Shown: piece by piece, positions 34,596 to 42,430 of the stretch
How positions within the stretch are numbered: position 1 is the first letter of the stretch
How the letters are laid out: every line of letters starts with the position of its first letter
Assembly (NCBI GenBank): GCA_046483025.1
Contig: JAWODZ010000110.1
Location: forward strand, 1-59,822
DNA length: 59,822 nucleotides
Reading direction: 5' to 3'
DNA from: CAYUAG01 sp046483025
GTDB taxonomy: Bacteria > Zhuqueibacterota > QNDG01 > CAYUAG01
Translations under genes and position numbers: made by a program
The notes under the pieces: generated by a model
What the model saw: the letters and a program-made list of their open reading frames with translations, nothing else
Database searches by the model: none
Told to the model about the DNA's origin: nothing

Positions 34596-36047
34596 ATGTC
34601 TGAACCCCTTCTATTTGAAATTAGTAAAAAAAATCGAACCGGTTTTACTTTACCAGAACTTGATATTCCCGAAAAATCTCTGTCTGATTTTTTCCCTTCA
34701 GAGGTATGTCGAGCAGAAGAACCTGATTTACCCGAAATCAGTGAATCTGTTGTTATCAGACATTTTATTCATCTTTCAAATTTAAATCATCATGTTGATA
34801 GGGGATTTTATCCCTTGGGTTCTTGTACCATGAAATACAATCCCAAGATTAATGATAAACTCTCCTCTTTACCTGGTTTTTCTGAAATTCATCCATTACA
34901 AGATGAAAAAGATATTTACGGAGCTATTCAAATAATGGGAGAATTAAGTGATTATCTTAAAACTATTTCTGGTTTGGATGGTATCACCTTGCAGCCTTCT
35001 GCCGGTTCACAGGGTGAATTAACCGGAATAAAAATTATGAGAGCTTATCATGAAGATAGAGGTAATCCCCGTAAAATTATTCTTATACCAGATTCTGCTC
35101 ATGGTACAAATCCCGCAAATGTTACTGTTTCCGGTTATAATCTAGTTCAAGTAAAATCAAATGAAAACGGCCTGGTTGATATTGATGATTTGAAAGAAAA
35201 ACTCAATAAAGATGTTGCTGGTTTTATGGTGACAAATCCAAGCACTCTTGGCTTATTTGAAAAGGAAATCAAGCAGATTGCAAAATTAGTGCATGAATCA
35301 GGCGCACTACTTTACATGGATGGAGCAAATCTTAATGCCTTGTTAGGGATTGTTCGTCCTGGAGATATTGGTTTTGATTTAGTACATTTTAATCTTCATA
35401 AAACATTTTCTACACCCCATGGAGGAGGAGGGCCAGGGAGCGGACCAGTGGGAGTAATATCTAGTTTAACAGATTATCTTCCAGTTCCTGTAATATCCAA
35501 AAAAGGCAATACATATCAATTAAACTATAAAAACCCGAAATCAATGGGAAGAATACATGAATTTTTTGGTAATTTTAATGTAATGGTCAAGGCATATGTG
35601 TATATAAGAATGTTAGGATCACCTGGGCTTAAAAGAGTAAGTAAAAATGCAATTATTAATGCTAATTATCTTATGCGGAAGTTAGAAAAATATTACCTGC
35701 TTCCTTATAAACAACATGCAATGCATGAATTTGTTCTATCTGGAGACTGGCAAAAAGAAAAAGGGGTTAAAACACTGGATATTGCCAAACATTTACTGGA
35801 TTTTGGAATACATGCACCAACAGTTTATTTTCCGCTTATTGTCCATGAGGCTCTTATGATAGAACCAACCGAAACTGAATCAATAGAAGAACTCGATAAA
35901 TTTATTGATGCTATGATTAAAATTGCTGAAGAAACGGAGAATAATCCTGAGCGTGTAAAAGCTGCTCCTACAAAAACACCTGTTTCTCGTCTGAATGAAG
36001 GAATTGCCGCCAGAAACCTTGACGTGAAATTTGATAAAGATAGTTGA
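34596..36047 (+). CDS. gcvPB: Glycine dehydrogenase (decarboxylating) subunit 2, P-protein
   Basis: PLP-dependent half of the two-subunit glycine decarboxylase, part of the glycine cleavage complex. The PLP lysine is in NLHKTFSTPHGGGGPGSGP. Other family blocks are GFYPLGSCTMKYNPKIN and PDSAHGTNPANV. An ATG at 34584 precedes, but its codons form the GGAGG site for the ATG at 34596 (483 residues). gcvPA, gcvT and gcvH are not adjacent. The next gene, a REC-GGDEF protein, starts 9 bases later, so gcvPB leads into a signalling operon. A TTGACA at 34527 with TATTAT 19 bases on is a weak promoter candidate. Confidence 0.95.
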   Translation: MSEPLLFEISKKNRTGFTLPELDIPEKSLSDFFPSEVCRAEEPDLPEISESVVIRHFIHLSNLNHHVDRGFYPLGSCTMKYNPKINDKLSSLPGFSEIHPLQDEKDIYGAIQIMGELSDYLKTISGLDGITLQPSAGSQGELTGIKIMRAYHEDRGNPRKIILIPDSAHGTNPANVTVSGYNLVQVKSNENGLVDIDDLKEKLNKDVAGFMVTNPSTLGLFEKEIKQIAKLVHESGALLYMDGANLNALLGIVRPGDIGFDLVHFNLHKTFSTPHGGGGPGSGPVGVISSLTDYLPVPVISKKGNTYQLNYKNPKSMGRIHEFFGNFNVMVKAYVYIRMLGSPGLKRVSKNAIINANYLMRKLEKYYLLPYKQHAMHEFVLSGDWQKEKGVKTLDIAKHLLDFGIHAPTVYFPLIVHEALMIEPTETESIEELDKFIDAMIKIAEETENNPERVKAAPTKTPVSRLNEGIAARNLDVKFDKDS

Positions 36048-36056
36048 TAAAACTAC

Positions 36057-37022
36057 ATGAATATTGATATAAAAAAAAAATCATCTGATAACAAAGATAT
36101 TATTCTTGTTGTTGATGATGAAGCTAATAATCGTTTACTATTAAAAACATATCTTACTTCTGAGGGATATAACATAGATATGGCTTCAAACGGTGTTGAT
36201 GCTATCAAAAAGGTTAATGAACTATCACCCAGCATTATTATTCTTGATGTTGTACTGCCGGATATGGATGGCTTTCATATTTGCAGAAAGTTGAAATCAT
36301 CCAAAAATACCAATTTCATTCCTGTTATTTTAGTGACTGCTTTACGTGGAGATGAAGAGAGAATCAAGGGGACCACTGCGGGAGCTGATGATTTTATTAC
36401 AAAACCCTATAACAGAGTAGAGTTAATAACCAGAGTTAAATCATTAATACGTATTAAACACCTTCATAAATCCCTGGAACAAAAATATCATGAATTAGAG
36501 ATTGTTAAAGAAAAATTAAAAAAATTAGCAGTCACTGATGGATTAACCGGATTATTTAATTACAGAGCCTTCAAAAATCAGATTCACTATGAAATCATAC
36601 GATCTAAACGTTTTAATTTACCAGTATCTCTTTTGATGATAGATATTGATCATTTTAAAAGGTATAATGATACTTTCGGACATCCCAAGGGTGATAAAGT
36701 CCTTAAACAATTTTCTGAATTATTAACTGTAAATCTCAGAGAAGTAGATACTATAGCACGATATGGGGGTGAAGAGTTTGCGATAATCCTTCCCGGTACC
36801 AATAAAAAGGCTTCCTTTATTGTTGCTGAAAAGTTACGTAAATTAATAGAAGAATATGATTTTCCATTATCAGAAAAATTACCTGATAAAAAATTAACCA
36901 TCAGTATAGGGATAGCCAGTTTTCCTATTGATGTAGAGGACGAAGAAAATTTAATTTTATCAGCTGATAAGGCTCTTTATAAGGCAAAAAACACTGGTAG
37001 AAACAGATCAGAAACTATTTAA
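36057..37022 (+). CDS. Response-regulator diguanylate cyclase (REC-GGDEF)
   Basis: A 321-residue PleD-like enzyme making cyclic di-GMP from GTP. The receiver has the acidic pair VVDDE, phosphorylation site D64 (IIILDVVLPDMDG) and TKPY. The cyclase domain has the active GGEEF motif at 237-241 and an RxxD inhibitory site at R228-D231, so product inhibition is likely kept. It stands 9 bases after gcvPB and 26 before a membrane kinase, which is its probable activator. Confidence 0.95.
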   Translation: MNIDIKKKSSDNKDIILVVDDEANNRLLLKTYLTSEGYNIDMASNGVDAIKKVNELSPSIIILDVVLPDMDGFHICRKLKSSKNTNFIPVILVTALRGDEERIKGTTAGADDFITKPYNRVELITRVKSLIRIKHLHKSLEQKYHELEIVKEKLKKLAVTDGLTGLFNYRAFKNQIHYEIIRSKRFNLPVSLLMIDIDHFKRYNDTFGHPKGDKVLKQFSELLTVNLREVDTIARYGGEEFAIILPGTNKKASFIVAEKLRKLIEEYDFPLSEKLPDKKLTISIGIASFPIDVEDEENLILSADKALYKAKNTGRNRSETI

Positions 37023-37048
37023 CAAATTGAAGTAAGAGTAGAGCAGTA

Positions 37049-38509
37049 TTGAATTTATTTGCTAAAATAAAATATAACAAGATAACCTTTATTAAAATAT
37101 GGTTACTCACCCTGATATTTATATGGTTGGTTATATTTTTATTTATGTTCATAGTAGATGTAAATCTAATATCTGATGCTACAACACAAAATTCTTATAC
37201 GATATTAGCTCACCTTGATTTAAAGCAATGTTTTGCATTATTTACCATTTTTTTAATAATATCATTTTTAATTACTTATTCTTATTTAACGATATTAAGT
37301 AATTCTCTGAATAAACTGATCGTTAATTCAACAGAAATTGCCAGAGGTAATTTTAATAGTAATAAAATAACTACTGGAAACAAATATTTAGACAGAATTC
37401 AAAAAATGTTTACCTATATGGCAGATGAGATGAAAAGAATAAAAAATATTGATTTATCCGGAATAATCAATTCAAAAAATAAAATTGAAGCAATTCTGCG
37501 TAATATTGTGGATGGAGTAATTGTAACCGATACTCAATATAGAATTTTAATGGTTAATATCGTAGCTGAATCTTTATTCGGTTTTACCGAGGAAAAGGCC
37601 TCTAATAAAAATTTAAAAGATTTAATTAAAAATAAGCAAATTTTGAATCTTTTTAAACAAGTGAGAGATGGAAAACAAACAGATAATGTAACTTTTGATT
37701 TTCGAACAAAAAATATTTCTACAAAGAAATATTTACAGGCTTCTGCATCCAGAATCTATAGTGAAGATAATGAATTCATTGGAATTGTTTCTGTTATTAG
37801 AGATATTACCAAGGAATATGTAGCAGATAAAATGAAGTCTGAACTTGTAACCATGGTAGCACATGAATTAAAATCTCCCTTGACATCTATTTATGGTTTC
37901 AGTGATCTACTTCGTGATTTAAAGGTCAGGAATACTAAGGTCAAAGATTATTCAAATATCATACTAAATGAAACTTCGCGTTTAGTTAAACTGGTTAATA
38001 AATTTCTTGATCTGTCAAAATTGGAAGAAGGTAAAATACAAATACAAATTCATCCATTTAATATTGAACAACTTATTGACAAGATTATCACTTCTTATAT
38101 GTCTACTGCCCAACAGAAAAATATGCAAATAGGAAAGATTTTTTCTACGGAAATCTGTTTAGCATATGGTGACCAGCAGTTAATTGAACAAGTAGTACAA
38201 AATTTATTATCAAATGCAATCAAATACAGTCCTGCCGGATCTGATATAAATATAAAATTACAACAAAAGGAAAATATAATTACAGTCAGTGTAATTGATA
38301 ATGGCTATGGGATACCAGAGGATGCTATTGATAAAATATTCAGAAAGTTCTATCGGGTTAATAAAGCAGATGAAGAAAGCGAAGGTAGTTCCGGTTTAGG
38401 CCTTGCTTTGACCAAAGAAATCTTAGATCAGCATAATTCTCAACTTTCAGTAAAAAGTAAATTAGGAAAGGGATCAGTATTTTCTTTTACTCTACAATGT
38501 GCAGTTTAA
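37049..38509 (+). CDS. Membrane sensor histidine kinase (2 TM, PAS, HisKA, ATPase)
   Basis: A 486-residue kinase with membrane segments at about 13-37 and 61-83 and a very short periplasmic loop between them, a HAMP-like linker, a PAS domain at about 141-255, the phospho-accepting H272 in MVAHELKSPLTSIYGFS, and an ATPase domain with NLLSNAIKYSP, DNGYGIP and SSGLGLALTK. All motifs are intact and there is no attached receiver. The start is a TTG with a weak ribosome site. The short loop suggests that it senses the membrane or an internal signal rather than a periplasmic ligand. Confidence 0.92.
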   Translation: MNLFAKIKYNKITFIKIWLLTLIFIWLVIFLFMFIVDVNLISDATTQNSYTILAHLDLKQCFALFTIFLIISFLITYSYLTILSNSLNKLIVNSTEIARGNFNSNKITTGNKYLDRIQKMFTYMADEMKRIKNIDLSGIINSKNKIEAILRNIVDGVIVTDTQYRILMVNIVAESLFGFTEEKASNKNLKDLIKNKQILNLFKQVRDGKQTDNVTFDFRTKNISTKKYLQASASRIYSEDNEFIGIVSVIRDITKEYVADKMKSELVTMVAHELKSPLTSIYGFSDLLRDLKVRNTKVKDYSNIILNETSRLVKLVNKFLDLSKLEEGKIQIQIHPFNIEQLIDKIITSYMSTAQQKNMQIGKIFSTEICLAYGDQQLIEQVVQNLLSNAIKYSPAGSDINIKLQQKENIITVSVIDNGYGIPEDAIDKIFRKFYRVNKADEESEGSSGLGLALTKEILDQHNSQLSVKSKLGKGSVFSFTLQCAV

Positions 38510-38533
38510 TTAACATGATAGGGTTTATAATAT

Positions 38534-40456
38534 ATGAAGAGAAAGAAAATGGATAATTTTTTTAGTGAAAAAAAATTTTTAGTGATTGAATCTGCAGACA
38601 AAATATCAAATCAACTGAAAGAAATTTTGCAAAATACGGATTCCAATATTATAACTATTTCATCAGGCATAAAAGCTATAGAAGAAATTCCCTGTATACA
38701 CCCTGATATCATTATTTCTGACTATGTAACTGATGATATTGTGGGGGCTGAAGTTTATAAAAAATTTATACACAGTAAATCATTAGCTGAGTATCATAAT
38801 ATTCCTTTCATTATAATTTCAGACGATGAGACCCGTCAGAAATACAGACAGGAATTTTATAATTTAGGAATAAGAGGGTGGTTCAGCTATTTTTCCGATC
38901 CTAAAAGATTTAGAGAATGTCTGGAAAATTTTACTGTTGCTGATGAAACAGTAAGAAAAAACAAAGAGCTTAGTCAGGAAATTAAGCGGTCAGAATATAG
39001 ATATAGAGATTTACTTGAAAATGCAAACGATTTTATTTTTACTCTTGATCAAAGTGGAAAATTTGTCTATTTAAATAACCGCTTTAAGCCCTTAACTGGT
39101 TTTAAAAAGAAAGAATGGTTACAAAAAGACTTTTCAGAATTAATAGTAGAAAAAGATCGCATTCGAGCTAAAAAGAATTATCAGCTTGTCCATCAGGGAA
39201 GGGCAAGGATTTTCCAGGCACAAATTAAAAGCAATATTTCCGATTGTTTTATTCTCTCATTTAACATTACTCCTATTTTCGAACACGGATCCATAGTGGG
39301 TTCAATGGGAATTGCCAGAGATGTAACCGAACAAAAGATGATGGAAAATGAAATTTTAGAATTAAAAAATTTCAATGAGAGTATTATTCAAAGTATGGAA
39401 GCCGGGCTTTTAACTGTAGATCTTAATGGTTTTATCACTTCACTTAATACAGGTGCTGAACGCATTCTTGGATGGAAAGCAAAGGAAGTATTGGGGAAAA
39501 AGATAAAATCTGTACTTGTTCCAGATGATGTTGATATACTTCTTATGAGCTCAGAAAAGCCGGGATCATTGCCTTACAGTAGAGAAACTAAATTAACTAT
39601 AAAATCTGGAGACAAAATCTCCATAGGTTTTACAACCACTGATCGTATTGACAATCGTAATGAAAAGGTAGGTACCATAGTTTCTTTTAGGGATATTTCT
39701 GAATTAAAACAGATGCAGAGCGAAGTAAAGAGAATGGAAAGACTGGCTTCACTGGGTATCTTGGCTTCAGGAATTGCACATGAAATAAAAAATCCTTTAG
39801 CTGGAATTAAGAGTTTAAGTCAAACCTGTAAAGAAGAATTTGAATCAGGTGATTCCAGGTTGGAATATTTATCCCGGATTATCAATCAAGTTAACAGATT
39901 AGATGAACTGTTAAAGGCAATTGTAGCTTTTGCCCGTCCCAAACCTCCGGATAGAAAATCATATGATATAAAAAAGGTAATTCATGAAGTTGTTAACTTG
40001 ATTAATAAAAAATTAACAACGAATAACATTAAATATATCGAAGATATGGATGATAATCTTCCTATCGTGATTATTGATCCCCAACAAATACAGCAAGTAT
40101 TTTTAAATCTAATTCTTAATGCAATTGATGCGGTTAATAAAAATGGAGTTATTACAGTATCAGCAAAACCGGTAAAATTTTCTGTACCAAAGTTAATAAA
40201 AAGATCAGATAAGTGGATTAAACAAGATTCATTTGTTCAAATAAATATCACTGATACTGGAAAAGGTATTCCACCTGAAAGATTAGAATCAATTTTCGAT
40301 CCTTTTTTTACCACAAAATCGGATGGTTTAGGAATGGGTCTTTCTATAGTGTATAGAATTATTGAGGATCATCATGGGGATATTGATGTGAAAAGTAAAA
40401 TTAGCAAAGGGACTACGTTTAGTATAACAATACCTGAAGGAGAGTCAGATGAGTAA
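38534..40456 (+). CDS. Histidine kinase with degenerate N-terminal receiver and two PAS domains
   Basis: A 640-residue soluble kinase. Residues 12-135 form a receiver fold keeping D63 (IIISDYVTDD), but without the second acidic residue (VIES) and without the conserved Lys (YFSDPKRF), so it is probably a pseudo-receiver. PAS domains follow at about 150-270 and 275-395. Then come H416 in GIAHEIKNPLAGIKSLSQ and an ATPase domain with NLILNAIDAV, DTGKGIP and GLGMGLSIV. It overlaps the NtrC-type regulator by 8 bases and is clearly its cognate NtrB-like partner. Confidence 0.92.
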   Translation: MKRKKMDNFFSEKKFLVIESADKISNQLKEILQNTDSNIITISSGIKAIEEIPCIHPDIIISDYVTDDIVGAEVYKKFIHSKSLAEYHNIPFIIISDDETRQKYRQEFYNLGIRGWFSYFSDPKRFRECLENFTVADETVRKNKELSQEIKRSEYRYRDLLENANDFIFTLDQSGKFVYLNNRFKPLTGFKKKEWLQKDFSELIVEKDRIRAKKNYQLVHQGRARIFQAQIKSNISDCFILSFNITPIFEHGSIVGSMGIARDVTEQKMMENEILELKNFNESIIQSMEAGLLTVDLNGFITSLNTGAERILGWKAKEVLGKKIKSVLVPDDVDILLMSSEKPGSLPYSRETKLTIKSGDKISIGFTTTDRIDNRNEKVGTIVSFRDISELKQMQSEVKRMERLASLGILASGIAHEIKNPLAGIKSLSQTCKEEFESGDSRLEYLSRIINQVNRLDELLKAIVAFARPKPPDRKSYDIKKVIHEVVNLINKKLTTNNIKYIEDMDDNLPIVIIDPQQIQQVFLNLILNAIDAVNKNGVITVSAKPVKFSVPKLIKRSDKWIKQDSFVQINITDTGKGIPPERLESIFDPFFTTKSDGLGMGLSIVYRIIEDHHGDIDVKSKISKGTTFSITIPEGESDE

Positions 40457-41816
40457 ACCAAATATATTGATTATTGAAGATAACGAAGATATGATCTTCA
40501 CCTTAACCAAGACTTTAAAGAAAGAGGGATATAATGTTCTCTCCTCAATTGAGGGAAAGAAAGGGTTGTCAATTTTAAAAAATAAAATAATTGATCTTGT
40601 TATCTTAGATATTAAATTACCCGATATTAATGGAATTGAATTATTAGATAAAATAAAGGATATCGATCCAGATATTTTAGTGCTTATGATGACAGCAATG
40701 ACAGATGCAAAACCTGCAATTGAAGCTATGAAAAAAGGTGCATATGATTATTTGGTTAAACCATTTGAACTTGATGAATTAAAATTGAATGTTAAAAAAA
40801 TATTAGAAACACACAAACTGAAAATGGAAGTAAGCAGATTACGAAAAGAACATAAAGAACATTTTCCCGAGAATACAATATATGGTGATAGCCAAGCAAT
40901 AGAGGATATTCGGAATTTAATTAACATTGTTGCTAAAACTCCCAAAACATCTGTTTTAATATTAGGGGAAAGCGGTACTGGCAAAGAACTTGTTGCTAAT
41001 GCTATTCATTTTCTGAGCAATAGAGCATCGCAACCTTTTATTAAATTGAATTGTAGTGCAATTCCGGAAAATTTGTTAGAGAGTGAATTATTTGGTCATG
41101 AAAAAGGTGCTTTTACCGATGCACGTACCACGAAAAAAGGTCTTTTTGAATTGGCCCATGGTGGAACAATATTTTTAGATGAGATTTCAAGTATGAAACT
41201 TACCTTACAACCAAAGATTCTCCGGGTTATTGAATCTCAAATTTTTCGTAGAATTGGCGGTACCACAGATATTAATATTGATGTACGGGTAATTGCTGCT
41301 TCAAATACTGATTTACGCAGGCTTGTTAATCAGCAGGAATTCAGAGATGATTTATATTATAGATTAAAAGTTTTGGAAATTAAATTACCCCCTTTACGAG
41401 AACGAAAAGAAGATATTCTGCTGTTGGCGAAATATTATATTCAATTATATAATAAAGAGTTCAATAAAGATATTCAGAAAATTGATAAAAAAACTGAAAA
41501 AATGCTCCATAATTATTCCTGGCCTGGTAATGTGAGAGAATTAAAAAATGTAATTGAAAGAAGTGTGATACTTTGTAATGATGAAATTCTGACTTCAGAT
41601 TATTTACCAATGGAACTCCAGGAGGAAAAATCCCCTGTTGTAAATAAATCATTTGGGGAAGTATCTTTACAGGAAATGGAAAAACAGCATATACTTCATA
41701 TTTTAAAAACAACAGATGGCAATAAATCGAAAGCATCCCGAATTCTAAACATATCACGCTCAACCTTACGAGAAAAACTTAAAAGCTATAAAATTTCAGA
41801 GAGTGACTTAAAATAA
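40449..41816 (+). CDS. NtrC-family sigma-54-dependent response regulator (GAFTDA variant)
   Basis: A 455-residue activator: receiver with D54 (LVILDIKLPDI), AAA+ domain with Walker A GESGTGKE (173-180), the sigma-54 contact loop reading GAFTDA (220-225) instead of GAFTGA, Walker B GGTIFLDEI and a Fis-type helix-turn-helix (NKSKASRILNISRSTLREKL). The loop keeps the key F and T, so sigma-54 contact is plausible. It overlaps its kinase gene by 8 bases. The receiver-FtsZ operon with a sigma-54 promoter begins about 150 bases downstream and is the obvious candidate target. Confidence 0.94.
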   Translation: MSKPNILIIEDNEDMIFTLTKTLKKEGYNVLSSIEGKKGLSILKNKIIDLVILDIKLPDINGIELLDKIKDIDPDILVLMMTAMTDAKPAIEAMKKGAYDYLVKPFELDELKLNVKKILETHKLKMEVSRLRKEHKEHFPENTIYGDSQAIEDIRNLINIVAKTPKTSVLILGESGTGKELVANAIHFLSNRASQPFIKLNCSAIPENLLESELFGHEKGAFTDARTTKKGLFELAHGGTIFLDEISSMKLTLQPKILRVIESQIFRRIGGTTDINIDVRVIAASNTDLRRLVNQQEFRDDLYYRLKVLEIKLPPLRERKEDILLLAKYYIQLYNKEFNKDIQKIDKKTEKMLHNYSWPGNVRELKNVIERSVILCNDEILTSDYLPMELQEEKSPVVNKSFGEVSLQEMEKQHILHILKTTDGNKSKASRILNISRSTLREKLKSYKISESDLK

Positions 41817-41961
41817 TCGATACGCTATATGGTCAAAATCAATCCATAAATATCAAATTAACCAATAGTCATTATATAAAAAAAAAATTTTATAATACCT
41901 ATCTTTAATAATTTTAATTATTTAAGAAAATTAAAATTTTGTAAGATGTTGTTATTATTCC

Positions 41962-41977
41962 TGGTACAATATTTGCC
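41962..41977 (+). promoter_or_regulatory. Sigma-54 promoter (-24/-12) of the receiver-FtsZ operon
   Basis: TGGTACAATATTTGCC matches TGGyAC-r-N4-TTGC with the exact GG-N10-GC spacing. It lies 43 bases before the ATG at 42020 in a 203-base gap that follows an NtrC-type activator gene. Confidence 0.75.
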
Positions 41978-42019
41978 AAAATTAATTATAGGAATATAAT
42001 TATCTATTAAGAGTAGACA

Positions 42020-42418
42020 ATGCAAAATAAAAATGAATATAAAAGAATTTTAATTGTAGATGATGAAGAAGATCTTACCTGGAGTATATCACGAAGACTA
42101 TCCCGTGATAATGACAATATTGAAGTACTTAGCGCAAATTCCGGCAAAGGTGCACTGGAGATTCTTTCCCGAAATGAAATTGATCTCCTCATAACAGATC
42201 TTAGAATGCCTGAAATTAATGGATGGGAGCTTTTAGATACAATTAAAGAAAAATATCCAAATACATTAGTGATTATCATGACCGCTCATGGTTCCATTGA
42301 AGTTATTGACGCTTTAAACCGCTGGGGAAAAGCAGGGTATATTGAAAAACCCTTTGATATGAATGATCTTAGAAAATTAGTATATGCTTTTCTAAAAGAA
42401 AAAGATAAATCAAAATAA
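42020..42418 (+). CDS. Single-domain response regulator co-transcribed with FtsZ-HPt-like gene
   Basis: A 132-residue receiver with acidic pair IVDDEED, phosphorylation site D60 (DLLITDLRMPEINGW), TAHG and EKPFD. It has no output domain. The next gene begins 12 bases after its stop, so the pair form an operon behind a sigma-54 promoter. The close pairing with a protein that ends in an HPt-like domain suggests direct contact between the two. That contact is inference. Confidence 0.9.
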   Translation: MQNKNEYKRILIVDDEEDLTWSISRRLSRDNDNIEVLSANSGKGALEILSRNEIDLLITDLRMPEINGWELLDTIKEKYPNTLVIIMTAHGSIEVIDALNRWGKAGYIEKPFDMNDLRKLVYAFLKEKDKSK

Positions 42419-42430
42419 AGAGTCTGTTAA

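Noticed and set aside
41869..41904. AT-rich palindrome after the second NtrC-type gene as terminator
   Set aside because: The possible stem is A/T only with mismatches and no clear G-C core, too weak to call.
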